A stretch of DNA of 64,000 nt from Bacteroidaceae bacterium (GCA_016291905.1 JAEEZS010000040.1:1-64000), one strand, 5' to 3'; numbered from the stretch's first letter, positions 17,456 through 25,995 are shown. Numbers and translations: made by a program. Notes: generated by a model from the letters alone, not told the origin.

Positions 17456-18112
17456 ATGCTGTTGTCGTCGGCTTATCTTCCTCCTGTATGGTACTTCACG
17501 AAGCTGCTGCTTTGCGACGGCCAGGAGGTATGGATTGAGCAGTGGGATCACTATGTGAAGCAGACGTACCGCAACCGCTGTGTGATAGGCAGCGGCGATG
17601 GCCTGCAGGTGCTCACCATCCCTACGGAGAAGGCCTTGACGCCCAAGTGCTATATGCGCGACGTGCGTATCTCCGACCATGGCAACTGGCGTCATCAGCA
17701 TTGGAATGCGCTGGAGGCGGCCTATGGCCAGACGCCCTTCTTCCTCTATTACGAGGATGATTTCCGCCCCTTCTTTGAACGACGCTTCGAGTTCCTCTTC
17801 GACTTTAACCTCCAGCTGATGGCGCTTTGCTGCCAGCTCATCGACATTCATCCTGTCCTCCGTCCGACGGAGAGCTGGTGCGCCAGCCTCCCCTTGCCCA
17901 CGGCAACAGGCGGGGATGCTGATTTCCGCGAGCTTATCCACCCCAAAGGCGATTACACCGCCGACGTCACCTTCCACCCTGCGACATACTATCAGGTGTT
18001 TGCGCCCCGCTTCGGTTTTCGTCCCAATCTCAGCATCGTGGATCTGCTGTTCAACATGGGTCCCGAGAGCCTCCTTGTCCTTCAAAAGTCTATTGAAGTT
18101 CATAGTTCATAA
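17456..18112 (+). CDS. WbqC-like family protein
   Basis: The 218 residues fit the WbqC family: an early SAYLPPVWYFTKLLL block, IEQWDHYVKQTYRNRCVI, a TIPTEK motif and RHQHWNALEAAYGQTPFF. WbqC proteins lie in surface-polysaccharide or housekeeping clusters and are thought to act in sugar or amino-sugar modification, but no reaction is established. The gene starts 32 bases after lepB. Its C-terminal residues IEVHSS and its stop codon are supplied by a TTCATAGTTCATAA repeat, so the present end was probably set by repeat insertion. Confidence 0.8.
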   Translation: MLLSSAYLPPVWYFTKLLLCDGQEVWIEQWDHYVKQTYRNRCVIGSGDGLQVLTIPTEKALTPKCYMRDVRISDHGNWRHQHWNALEAAYGQTPFFLYYEDDFRPFFERRFEFLFDFNLQLMALCCQLIDIHPVLRPTESWCASLPLPTATGGDADFRELIHPKGDYTADVTFHPATYYQVFAPRFGFRPNLSIVDLLFNMGPESLLVLQKSIEVHSS

Positions 18113-18130
18113 TTCATAGTTCATAGTTTT
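18097..18130. repeat. Tandem TTCATAG repeat spanning the WbqC-like stop codon
   Basis: Four near-identical copies of GTTCATAG/ATTCATAG run from the last codons of the WbqC-like gene to the ATG of pdxB. Confidence 0.65.
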
Positions 18131-18131
18131 A

Positions 18132-19175
18132 ATGAAGGTTGTCGTTGACGAGCATATTCCTTACCTGCTGACGCCGTTACGCCGCGTGGCAGAGGTGACT
18201 GCGCTTCCTGCCGAGGCCATCACGGCAGAGGCTGTCCGCGAGGCGGATGCGCTCGTCGTGCGCACCCGTACCCGCTGCGATGCCTCGCTACTTGCCGGCA
18301 GCCGCGTCCGTATCGTTGCCACGGCCACCATTGGTTACGACCATATCGACACCTCTTGGTGTGAAGCCAACGGCATTCGTTGGACGAACGCCCCGGGCTG
18401 TAATGCTTCGTCGGTTTGCCAATATGTGGAGTGTGCGCTACGTTTGATGGCTGACGAAGGCGTCATTACCCTCTCCGGCAGCACTATTGGCATTGTTGGT
18501 CTTGGCCACGTCGGTTCGCGCGTCAAGGTGATGGCTGAGCGCCTCGGGCTGCGTGTTCTCTGCTGTGACCCCCCACTGGCCGAAGAAAGGTCAACAGGTC
18601 AACAAGTCAACAAGTCAACAAGCCGCTTTGCAGACCGCACCCAACGTGCTGACTTGTTGACCTGTTGTCTTGTTGACCTCAATACTTTGGCTGCCGAAAG
18701 CGATATCCTCACCTTTCACGTGCCGCTAACGAAAGACGGGCCGTACCCTACATGGCACATGGCGGATGACGCTTTCTTTGCCTCGTTACGCCGCAAACCT
18801 TTGTTCATTAACACCTCGCGCGGAGGCGTGGTGGAGACTGAAGCGCTGAAATCGGCCTTGCAAAGCGGACAAATCCGCCAGGCTGTCATCGATGTCTGGG
18901 AGGGCGAGCCCCATGTTGACCTCGACTTGCTCCGCCTGGCCCGCATCACCACGCCTCACATCGCTGGCTACAGCGCCGATGGCAAGGCACGTGCCTCGCA
19001 GATGGTGCTTGACGCCCTCACGGCCTTTTTCGGTCTTCCCCCCATCGTTGCTGAAACACCTCCCCCTGCCGTAGCTCCCTACGACATCGATGCCGACAGC
19101 CGTCGCCTCAAAGCCTCGCCCGATACCTTTGAACACCAGCGTAACCACTACCCCCTCCGCCGCGAAACCGAATAG
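18132..19175 (+). CDS. pdxB: Erythronate-4-phosphate dehydrogenase
   Basis: The 347-residue NAD-dependent D-hydroxyacid dehydrogenase makes the pyridoxal-phosphate precursor 2-oxo-3-hydroxy-4-phosphobutanoate. Motifs are VVDEHIPY at the start, VRTRTRC, the dinucleotide fold GIVGLGHVGSRV, the arginine block INTSRGGVVE, the glutamate in VWEGEPH and the histidine in TPHIAGYS. About 30 residues around 154-185 (STGQQVNKSTSRFADRTQRA and on to LLTCCLVDLN) are encoded by a short inverted repeat inserted in frame after DPPLAEE, a site where the family normally has a short loop. The enzyme is probably still functional because all catalytic motifs are intact. Confidence 0.92.
   Translation: MKVVVDEHIPYLLTPLRRVAEVTALPAEAITAEAVREADALVVRTRTRCDASLLAGSRVRIVATATIGYDHIDTSWCEANGIRWTNAPGCNASSVCQYVECALRLMADEGVITLSGSTIGIVGLGHVGSRVKVMAERLGLRVLCCDPPLAEERSTGQQVNKSTSRFADRTQRADLLTCCLVDLNTLAAESDILTFHVPLTKDGPYPTWHMADDAFFASLRRKPLFINTSRGGVVETEALKSALQSGQIRQAVIDVWEGEPHVDLDLLRLARITTPHIAGYSADGKARASQMVLDALTAFFGLPPIVAETPPPAVAPYDIDADSRRLKASPDTFEHQRNHYPLRRETE
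18590..18680. repeat. In-frame inverted repeat of AGGTCAACAAG units within pdxB
   Basis: The left arm has tandem GGTCAACAGGTCAACAAG units. The right arm has GACTTGTTGACCTGTTG and CTTGTTGACC, the reverse complement. The ~27-base middle is unrelated. The length keeps the pdxB frame open. Confidence 0.8.
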
Positions 19176-19187
19176 GCGGCGGGCATG

Positions 19188-20078
19188 CTATTCAAACGAG
19201 AGATAGGGCGCAAGACGTTGGATGTCTTCGTCAGAGAATTCGTCGAGGAAGGAGAGTTGGCGAAGGCTGACGACACGTCCGTCGCGGTGGCGGATGTCCA
19301 TGATGGCCTTGGCCCGATAGTAGCCGATGTAGGGGTGGCGGGTGAGGGTGCGCAGCGTGGCGCTGTTGACTTTGATACGTTGCTGAGCCCCCTCCTCAAC
19401 ATAGACATAGTCTCCGATTTCGGGCAGGTTGGGGATGTCGCTGAGTTGACTCAGGGAGACGTAGCCGCCTAACTGACGGCGAAGGCTAACAATATGACTG
19501 GCAAAGTAGGGGCCAATGCCGGGAATGCGGACGAGGTCGGCAGAGTCGGCCTTATTGAGGTCAAGGAATACTCCCGCGGGGAGTTTGTTCTCCATGTATT
19601 CTTTGTAGGGGCTGGGCTGGTAAGCTTGGCTGTCCGCTTGAGTTACGTCGGGTGGGTTCTTTGGACTGGATGGGCGAGAAGGTCTAGGTGAGTCTTCTTT
19701 GGGGATATAGATGTAGGGCTTGATGCGGGCGAAGGCGGCGCTATCCATGCCGTAGATGCGGGCGAGGTCGGCAGGACGACGGAAACGGCCTCCTGCACGG
19801 CGATACTTAACAATGTTTGAACTGACGAAGGGACTCAGGCCAACGGCACGAAGGGTAGCCGAGTCGGCTGTGTTGGGATTGAAGGCAAAGGGCTGTGACG
19901 CTTCATCGAAGACAATTTCAGCCGATGTCGTGTGCTTTGTCTCTGCAAGTTGAATGTCCGAGGTGCTCTCCTTCTTCTTCCCTGACAGCACGATAGCCAG
20001 CACCACAATGACCGCCAGCAGGAAGATGATGGCCCGCCGCTCGGACTTTGAAAAGGTTAAATAGTCGTGGAGTTTCAT
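19188..20078 (-). CDS. Helix-hairpin-helix DNA-binding protein with N-terminal membrane anchor (ComEA-like)
   Basis: The 296 residues have a short cytoplasmic start, one transmembrane helix (about 16-33) and a Ser/Pro-rich linker. At least three helix-hairpin-helix motifs follow: NTADSATLRAVGLSPFVSSN, LNKADSADLVRIPGIGPYFA and KVNSATLRTLTRHPYIGYYR. Such proteins resemble ComEA and could bind incoming or membrane-proximal DNA; competence in this organism is not shown. It converges with pdxB (12 bases between) and is divergent from a VanZ-like gene. Confidence 0.82.
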   Translation of the reverse strand: MKLHDYLTFSKSERRAIIFLLAVIVVLAIVLSGKKKESTSDIQLAETKHTTSAEIVFDEASQPFAFNPNTADSATLRAVGLSPFVSSNIVKYRRAGGRFRRPADLARIYGMDSAAFARIKPYIYIPKEDSPRPSRPSSPKNPPDVTQADSQAYQPSPYKEYMENKLPAGVFLDLNKADSADLVRIPGIGPYFASHIVSLRRQLGGYVSLSQLSDIPNLPEIGDYVYVEEGAQQRIKVNSATLRTLTRHPYIGYYRAKAIMDIRHRDGRVVSLRQLSFLDEFSDEDIQRLAPYLSFE

Positions 20079-20129
20079 CCTTCAATGGGGAAAAAGAGGT
20101 TGAGTGTAGGCGGATTGGGAAAAATGTCT

Positions 20130-20139
20130 TACCTTTGCC
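20130..20139 (+). promoter_or_regulatory. -7 promoter box of the VanZ-like gene
   Basis: TACCTTTGCC matches TAnnTTTG, 17 bases before the ATG at 20156. Confidence 0.6.
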
Positions 20140-20155
20140 GAAAATTCAGAGAACA

Positions 20156-20596
20156 ATGCACAGAGTTTGGCTTTTCATAAAACAGTATAAGTTTTCGCTG
20201 CTGGTGTTAGCGGTTATCCTGTTCCTTTCATTCTTTAAGCCTCCGCATACGGAGTTGGACGAGATAACGAATTTCGATAAGTTCGTCCATTTCTGCATGT
20301 ATGGTGGTTTTAGTGCAATCATCTGGCTGGAATATCTCCATTGTCATAGGGAGGATCCTTCGCGGGGCGTGATGCGCAATTCGGGATTTACGGTCAACCG
20401 CGTTTGGCTGCTGATAGGAGCGCTGGTGTTGCCCATCGTGCTGAGCGGAGGCATTGAACTGGCTCAGGAATACCTGACGACCTACCGCGGCGGCGAGTGG
20501 TGGGACTTCGCCTCAAACAGCACGGGCGTCCTTGCGGCGTCGTTGTGCGGCTATTTTTTCCTGAAGGGGCGGCGCAGACGCGGGCGCGGCGAATAG
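20156..20596 (+). CDS. VanZ-like family membrane protein
   Basis: 146 residues with four hydrophobic helices. The family's polar residues are present in TNFDKFVHFCMYGGF and in GGIELAQEYLTTYRGGEWWD followed by FASNSTGV. VanZ-like proteins are linked to low-level teicoplanin resistance in enterococci; in Bacteroidetes the role is unknown. The ATG at 20156 was chosen because the -7 box lies just before it. Its last 46 bases overlap the end of the opposite-strand acyltransferase gene, and both proteins end in an Arg-rich tail. Confidence 0.8.
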   Translation: MHRVWLFIKQYKFSLLVLAVILFLSFFKPPHTELDEITNFDKFVHFCMYGGFSAIIWLEYLHCHREDPSRGVMRNSGFTVNRVWLLIGALVLPIVLSGGIELAQEYLTTYRGGEWWDFASNSTGVLAASLCGYFFLKGRRRRGRGE

Positions 20597-21564
20597 AGAA
20601 TCTTGTTGTCGGCCACGCGGTGTGCCCATTGAGGCTGTTCCTTGATGAAAGAGGCGATGTGGCGTTTAATCTTGTCCTCATGCATAGCGTTGACATCGAT
20701 GAGGATGCCGGTCTCTTCGACGTCGCCGAAGTCGTCGTTGATGGCGGTTCCGAACTCCAGCATGGTGGGCGAGAGGTTCATATAGGCATTCACGAGCGGC
20801 GGGATGTTGCAACCCAGCCGACGCACGGCGGCATTCAGCAGGCGATAATCAGCTTTGAAGTCATCCTCGGTTAGCACCACGTCGAGCTCCTCCACGGGAT
20901 GCTCGATGAGCAGGGGATGGTGGGGTGTGACGAAGTGGTTACGGTCGCCGAAGTGCTTGTCGAGGAAGTGGAGGATGAGGTCGCGCGCATAGCGGTTGTA
21001 CGAGGGGTACATGGTCATCTTGCCGAAGAAGTATTGGGCGTCGGGCAGCGTAACCATGAGGGCACCAAGACCATCGAAAAGATTATCAAGAGCGAAAAGG
21101 CCCTTAGTATCGCTCCGCGATGACTGGTATTCGACGGCCACGAACGAGCGGCCGAGCTCGATGGTGCGCTTCAGGTACGTCTCAATGAACTCGGGGGAGA
21201 AGTGGAAAAGGTGGCTGGTGGCGAGGATGGGCTGTCCCTCATCGTCGTAACGGATGTCGGGGCCGTAGATGAAACGGTAGCCGCCAATGATTTCACCGGC
21301 GTCGGGGTTCCAGACGACAAGTTGCTTACAGGGCACCTCCATGGTGTCGAAGAAGTCAATATCGGCGCTTAGGCCCGTGCCGCCGCCGCCCTCACGGAAG
21401 GCTATCTCGCGCAGGCGTCCAATCTCCTGCATGACGTTGGGACTGTCATGTGCCGTGCAGACGTAGAGGATGTTTCCGCCGCGGTTGGTGTAGCGCAGGC
21501 GTTTTTCTTCGGTGAGCTCGCTGAGCAGAAGCTCGCGGGGAATGGGGTCGATGATTTTTTCCAT
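20551..21564 (-). CDS. glsB: GNAT-type lipid N-acyltransferase, GlsB-like (glycine lipid synthesis)
   Basis: The 337 residues belong to the OlsB/GlsB-type acyltransferase group, with REIAFREGGGGTG at the start of the domain and LVVWNPDAGEIIGGYRFIYG in the core. In Bacteroides thetaiotaomicron GlsB N-acylates glycine with a 3-hydroxy fatty acid and the adjacent GlsA then adds the ester-linked acyl chain. The PlsC-like gene 6 bases upstream fits this pair. The product would be an acyloxyacyl-glycine membrane lipid. The assignment is by family and pairing; an ornithine-lipid enzyme is the alternative. Confidence 0.78.
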   Translation of the reverse strand: MEKIIDPIPRELLLSELTEEKRLRYTNRGGNILYVCTAHDSPNVMQEIGRLREIAFREGGGGTGLSADIDFFDTMEVPCKQLVVWNPDAGEIIGGYRFIYGPDIRYDDEGQPILATSHLFHFSPEFIETYLKRTIELGRSFVAVEYQSSRSDTKGLFALDNLFDGLGALMVTLPDAQYFFGKMTMYPSYNRYARDLILHFLDKHFGDRNHFVTPHHPLLIEHPVEELDVVLTEDDFKADYRLLNAAVRRLGCNIPPLVNAYMNLSPTMLEFGTAINDDFGDVEETGILIDVNAMHEDKIKRHIASFIKEQPQWAHRVADNKILYSPRPRLRRPFRKK

Positions 21565-21570
21565 AACGTA

Positions 21571-22398
21571 TTAGCAGCTGGGGGCGAGCTTATAGACAAT
21601 GTCCTGCACGTAGGCGGCCCATTCGACAGGCTTGCGCGACTTGTCGAATGTCTGCCAGGGAATAGGCTTGCCGATATAGACGCGGAAGGTCTTGCCGCGG
21701 TGGCGGAACAGTTCATCGGCGAGGTAGAGCATGGCCACGTTGAACTTGAGGTGGAAGAACTTGCAGATGTTGGCGATGCGGTAGAAACGGTTGGAGTTGC
21801 GTCCCTCAAAGTAGATGGGCACGACGTCGCGCTGGTACTGCACGCTCTTCTGCACAAAGGTTTTCTTCCAGGGCAGGTCGCGGATGATGCCTTTACGCTT
21901 GCGGGAGCAGAGCTGGGCGGGGAACATGATGACCTGATCGTCGCCGCTGAAGATGGCATCGACTTGCTGCGGCAGGTTGCGAGCCTGACCACCCATCTGA
22001 TTGACGGGGACGCAGAGCGGTGCCAGTGGCGGCAGGGCCATGAGGAAACTGTTGACGAGATAGCGGATCTTGTCGTCGTAGTGGTCGGCGATGATGCGGC
22101 CGATGGCTACGCCGTCAGGGCCACCTAGGGGATGATTGCTGACGAACGTATAGAGACCGCCCTTTGGAGGAAGGTTCTCTTCGCCATGCACATCGACGGA
22201 GATGTTCAGGTGTTCCAGCGTGTTGCGGAGAAAATCAGCGCCTTCCATGTCCGGGTAGGCAGCAAAGAATTCGTTGAAATCGTCTTCGTGAAGGATTTTG
22301 CGGAGGTATTTCAGTAACGGCGGCCAGATGTCTTCTTTGCCTATTTTGCTGCGGATAATCTTCTCGACATCGAGGACTTTGGGTACATTTTCTGCCAT
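21571..22398 (-). CDS. glsA: PlsC-type O-acyltransferase, GlsA-like (glycine lipid synthesis)
   Basis: 275 residues of the lysophospholipid acyltransferase fold. The acyltransferase box is FVSNHPLGGPDG: five residues lie between His and Asp rather than the canonical four. A second block, IYFEGRNSNRFYRIA, carries the substrate glycine motif, and VYIGKPIPW is the late motif. It is first in the operon with the GlsB-like gene and has a -7 box at 22427-22436. Expected role: O-acylation of N-acyl glycine at the inner membrane. Confidence 0.78.
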   Translation of the reverse strand: MAENVPKVLDVEKIIRSKIGKEDIWPPLLKYLRKILHEDDFNEFFAAYPDMEGADFLRNTLEHLNISVDVHGEENLPPKGGLYTFVSNHPLGGPDGVAIGRIIADHYDDKIRYLVNSFLMALPPLAPLCVPVNQMGGQARNLPQQVDAIFSGDDQVIMFPAQLCSRKRKGIIRDLPWKKTFVQKSVQYQRDVVPIYFEGRNSNRFYRIANICKFFHLKFNVAMLYLADELFRHRGKTFRVYIGKPIPWQTFDKSRKPVEWAAYVQDIVYKLAPSC

Positions 22399-22426
22399 AG
22401 TTCTAATTCCCTTTCATGCTTAATTC

Positions 22427-22436
22427 GGCAAAAATA
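22427..22436 (-). promoter_or_regulatory. -7 promoter box of the glsA-glsB operon
   Basis: Leftward TATTTTTGCC matches TAnnTTTG about 29 bases before the ATG at 22398. Confidence 0.55.
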
Positions 22437-22491
22437 GCTACAATTTTTAACAAAACGAACTATTTTGCCAAAAAAGTGACATTTTTTTCTC

Positions 22492-22806
22492 TTATTCCAG
22501 ATAGAATAGCTCCGGCAGGGGGATAGAAACAGGGCTGTTGTCGGGGTTTACTTCCATGATGTCGGCCATGTAGTCCCACCACTTTTGCACGATGGGGTTG
22601 TCGCCTTGGTCTTGCGAGCCTTTCTCGCCCTCGACCTTCTGGACGGCGAAGAGGATATTTGTCTCTTTGTCCCAGAAGATGCTGTAGTCGCTGACTCCGC
22701 TCTCCTTGAGCAGCCGTTTCATTTCGGGCCATAGGGCGGCATGGCGGCGCTGGTATTCCTCCTCGAAGCCCGGCTTTAGGAACATCTTGAATGCTTCTCT
22801 TTTCAT
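22492..22806 (-). CDS. rhaM: L-rhamnose mutarotase
   Basis: A 104-residue dimeric alpha-beta barrel enzyme that interconverts alpha- and beta-L-rhamnose. Family features are the opening REAFKMFLKPGFEEEYQRRH with the catalytic His, SDYSIFWD, and the C-terminal WWDYMADIM block. The start at 22806 gives the standard family length; a much longer frame in the same phase runs antisense-shifted through the upstream lyase gene and is not real. It follows the PL11 lyase by 46 bases, which links it to use of rhamnose freed from rhamnogalacturonan I. Confidence 0.92.
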   Translation of the reverse strand: MKREAFKMFLKPGFEEEYQRRHAALWPEMKRLLKESGVSDYSIFWDKETNILFAVQKVEGEKGSQDQGDNPIVQKWWDYMADIMEVNPDNSPVSIPLPELFYLE

Positions 22807-22852
22807 GGTTCGGTATGATTTATTGTTGGTATAGTTTACTATGGTAGCCGGC

Positions 22853-24721
22853 TCAGGGCAACATGTCGGGCCCAAAGTAGAAGCCCGGCTGGGTGGGCTG
22901 GTTGTACGCCACGTTCTGGGTGGCCACGCTGATGCGATAGACGGGGTCGTCCATGAAGGTGACGGCGCGATGTTCGGTGGGGATAGTGGAGACGTAGAGC
23001 CGCAGCGACTGGCTGTCGCGGGTGCGAAGGAGGATTTCTTCGCGCCAGTCTCCGAGGATGTCGGCGGCAAGGCAGGGGTTGGCCTTGGTGCCGTTGTTGC
23101 TGACGACGCCCTCGGGGTTGAAGAGGATGTCGCAACGTTGCTCCTGCGGATTGTACTTCGAGACGCGTGTACCGTCAAGCAGTTCGCGCAGCAGGTCGCC
23201 GTCCCACCACACGGCCATGTTGGTGGAGAGCCCGCGGACGAAGCCGGCAATGAGTTCGCCCCGGATGTTGCGGATGCCTCCTGTAGAGCCGCTCCACATC
23301 TCCACGCCGGGCGAGTCGGGGTCGATGTCGGCAGCCATGCAACGACCGATGTCCATCGGAGCAGGGTAGCGGAAGAGCGTCTCGCCCGTGGCCGCGTCGC
23401 GGAAGGTGGAGCCGTGCCCACCTGTTTCGTGGCATTGCCACACCTGCAGCCGTGGCTCGTCGGGGAAGAAGGCGGTAAGGTGCATGGCGTCGCCGTGACC
23501 GAGCCGGGTGGAGTAGAGGCCTCGGCCGTCATGATCAATGGTGCACGAGCCGTAGATGATTTCGTCGCAGCCGTCGTTGTCGATGTCGGCCACGCGCAGG
23601 TTGTGGTTGCCCTGTCCGCTGTAAGCCTCATTCTCGTCGGCGTAGGAGTCGAAGACCCAGCGCTGCCGGAGTTCATGGCCGTCCCAGTCGAAGGCGGCAA
23701 GCACGGCGCGGGTGTAGTAGCCGCGACACATCACCACGCTGGGGTGCTGCCCGTCCAAATAGGCCACGCAAGCCAGAAAACGGTCGCAGCGGTTCGCCTC
23801 CCTGTCGCCCCAGTCAGCGGGGTCGCCCCGCGGGGGGATGTAGGGCACGGTGTGTAGCGCCTCCCCCGTCAGACCGCTGAAGATGGTCAGGTATTCGTTG
23901 CCGGTGAGGATGCGCCCCTGGCGTGCCGGTGTGCGCCGGAACGTCCGTACCGTGTCGCCCGCAAAGCGGTAGTCGGCGTAGGGGTTGCCGATGACGTTTC
24001 CCTGTCCGTCGATGGTGCCGTCGGCCGTCTTCATGACAACCTCGGCACGGCCGTTTCCGTCGAAGTCAAACACCATGAACTGCGTGTAGTGGGCACCCGC
24101 GCGGATGTTGGGCCCGAGGTCGATACGCCACAACTGCTCGCCGTCGAGACGGTAGCAGTCAATGAGCACGTTGCCCGTGTAGCCGTCGTGGGCGTTGTCG
24201 TGGGCGTTCGTGGGTTCCCATTTAAGGATGATTTCGTACTCCCCGTCCCCGTCCACATCGCCTACCGAGGCATCGTTGGCGGTGTACTCGTAGCGCTCAC
24301 CCGCAGGTGTGACGCCCCCGTCGGGTTTATAGAGGGGGATGTCTATGTAGCCCACAGGGGCATTAGTCGGTAGTGTGTAGGTGCCCGAGCCCTCCTCCAG
24401 TTCTTTCTTCTTCATCACGGGCCGAACCTCGTAAAATGCCGAATCCATCGAGGAATTTTCGTCCACGAAGAACGTTGCGCCTGTGAGCGGCTTGCGGGTA
24501 ATCAGGCGATGATTCCGATAGACGTTAAAGGCCGTGCCCTCGTCGTCAGAGGCAAGCAGACGCCACGTGACGGCCACATGGGCCGAGTCCTGACGAATAG
24601 CCACCAGTCCGCGTCCTAGCCGTTCCTTCTGCAGGGTAGGGGCGTAGTTCGGCTGGGCAGCCATGCTGCAAAAAGTTGTCAGCACAAAGAAGAAAAAGAG
24701 GTATAACCGGTGTCTTTTCAT
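22853..24721 (-). CDS. Rhamnogalacturonan endolyase, polysaccharide lyase family 11
   Basis: The 622-residue exported enzyme cleaves rhamnogalacturonan I by beta-elimination. A signal peptide (ending near FCSMAAQ) is followed by a Fn3-like start (VTWRLLASDDEGTAFNVYRN) and an eight-bladed propeller. The propeller contains calcium-binding loops DVDGDGEYEI, DFDGNGRAEVV and DIDNDGCDEI, as in Bacillus YesW/YesX. The terminal YNQPTQPGFYFG is typical of PL11. It is divergent from the GH105 gene that processes its products and is followed by rhaM. Confidence 0.93.
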   Translation of the reverse strand: MKRHRLYLFFFFVLTTFCSMAAQPNYAPTLQKERLGRGLVAIRQDSAHVAVTWRLLASDDEGTAFNVYRNHRLITRKPLTGATFFVDENSSMDSAFYEVRPVMKKKELEEGSGTYTLPTNAPVGYIDIPLYKPDGGVTPAGERYEYTANDASVGDVDGDGEYEIILKWEPTNAHDNAHDGYTGNVLIDCYRLDGEQLWRIDLGPNIRAGAHYTQFMVFDFDGNGRAEVVMKTADGTIDGQGNVIGNPYADYRFAGDTVRTFRRTPARQGRILTGNEYLTIFSGLTGEALHTVPYIPPRGDPADWGDREANRCDRFLACVAYLDGQHPSVVMCRGYYTRAVLAAFDWDGHELRQRWVFDSYADENEAYSGQGNHNLRVADIDNDGCDEIIYGSCTIDHDGRGLYSTRLGHGDAMHLTAFFPDEPRLQVWQCHETGGHGSTFRDAATGETLFRYPAPMDIGRCMAADIDPDSPGVEMWSGSTGGIRNIRGELIAGFVRGLSTNMAVWWDGDLLRELLDGTRVSKYNPQEQRCDILFNPEGVVSNNGTKANPCLAADILGDWREEILLRTRDSQSLRLYVSTIPTEHRAVTFMDDPVYRISVATQNVAYNQPTQPGFYFGPDMLP

Positions 24722-24795
24722 AGAGGGGAGGGAGAAAAATCGTTCAAAAGTAAGAATAATCCGTCAGTCGTGCAAGGAAAAACGGAAAAAACCTT

Positions 24796-24805
24796 TATCT
24801 TTGCC
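24796..24805 (+). promoter_or_regulatory. -7 promoter box of the GH105-esterase operon
   Basis: TATCTTTGCC matches TAnnTTTG and lies 20 bases before the GH105 ATG. The PL11 gene starts 75 bases away on the other strand, so the two operons share this short control region. Confidence 0.6.
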
Positions 24806-24825
24806 GCAAACAAACATTTTACCCG

Positions 24826-25995
24826 ATGAAAAGGCACATTTTCCTACTCTTTGCCGCCGTGCTCGCTTGGGGCGCATCGTCCGCCCAGTCGTTGCCTACA
24901 CAGCGCGAAATCCTCGACCAACTGTTGAAGGTCAATCGCTATTTCATGGACTCCGTCCCCGACCCTGGCGCACCCACCTTCGGCGGGGGCAAGGAGCGCA
25001 CCAGCAACCTCTGGACGCGCGCCGTCTATTACGAAGGTCTCATGGCGTTGCAGGGCATCTACCCCGACGAGCGTTTCTTCGACTACACGATGGCCTGGGG
25101 CAACGCCCACCAGTGGCGTCCGCGCGGCAGCAACACCACCCATAATGCCGACAACCAATGCTGTTTTCAGACGTACCTCGATATGTACGAGCTGACGCAG
25201 GACCCCCGCATGATGACCAACGTGAAACTCACCCTCGATGCCTGCGTCAACAACCCACAGACCAATGACTGGTGGTGGATCGACGCTATCCAGATGGCCA
25301 TGCCCGCCTATGCCAAGATGGGGCGCATTACGGGCGATGCACGCTATTGGGACAAGATGATGGCCTACTACCGCTACACCCGCGACGTGCACGGAGGCCA
25401 AGGGATGTTCAACGTCAAGGACGGCCTCTGGTGGCGCGACCACGACTACGACGCCCCCTATACCGAGCCTAACGGCGAGGACTGCTACTGGAGCCGCGGC
25501 AACGGCTGGGTGCTGGCTGCCTTGGTGCGCGTGATGAACGAGCTGCCCGAGAGCCACCCCTACTTCAAGGCCTGCCTCCGCGACTTCAAGGCCATGTGCC
25601 GTGCCCTGAAGGCTGTGCAACGTGAGGACGGTTTCTGGAACGCCAGCCTCCACGACCCCACCCACTTCGGCGGTAAGGAGACCACCGGCACCTCGCTCTT
25701 CGTCTATGGCATGGCGTGGGGCATCCGTCGCGGGTTCCTGAAGGAGCGGGACTACCTGCCCGTCGTGGCTCGTGCCTGGCACGGGCTGGTGACCGAGGCT
25801 GTCCACCCCAACGGCTTCCTCGGCTATGTGCAGGGCACGGGCAAAGACCCCTCGGCCGGCCAGCCTGTCACCTACGACCGTGTGCCCGACTTCGAAGACT
25901 ACGGCACGGGCTGCTTCCTCCTGGCGGGCACGGAGCTCTACCGCCTTCGTGCCGACGAGATCCCCTTTGAACAAGTTCCCCGTACTATCCGATAA
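24826..25995 (+). CDS. GH105 unsaturated rhamnogalacturonyl hydrolase (YteR-like)
   Basis: 389 residues: a signal peptide (MKRHIFLLFAAVLAWGASSAQ) then an (alpha/alpha)6 barrel. The catalytic Asp is Asp153 in WWWIDAIQMAMP, matching Asp143 of Bacillus YteR. The substrate-site blocks DGLWWRDHDYDAPY, ENCY-like EDCYWSRGNGWV and PDFEDYGTGCFLLAG are intact. The enzyme removes the unsaturated galacturonosyl end from oligosaccharides made by the PL11 lyase. The signal peptide suggests periplasmic action. It is followed after 12 bases by an esterase. Confidence 0.93.
   Translation: MKRHIFLLFAAVLAWGASSAQSLPTQREILDQLLKVNRYFMDSVPDPGAPTFGGGKERTSNLWTRAVYYEGLMALQGIYPDERFFDYTMAWGNAHQWRPRGSNTTHNADNQCCFQTYLDMYELTQDPRMMTNVKLTLDACVNNPQTNDWWWIDAIQMAMPAYAKMGRITGDARYWDKMMAYYRYTRDVHGGQGMFNVKDGLWWRDHDYDAPYTEPNGEDCYWSRGNGWVLAALVRVMNELPESHPYFKACLRDFKAMCRALKAVQREDGFWNASLHDPTHFGGKETTGTSLFVYGMAWGIRRGFLKERDYLPVVARAWHGLVTEAVHPNGFLGYVQGTGKDPSAGQPVTYDRVPDFEDYGTGCFLLAGTELYRLRADEIPFEQVPRTIR

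Noticed and set aside
22492..23700. A single 402-codon protein ending in the rhamnose mutarotase
   Set aside because: The upstream part is a frame-shifted shadow of the PL11 lyase; the mutarotase alone has family length and a proper ATG at 22806.
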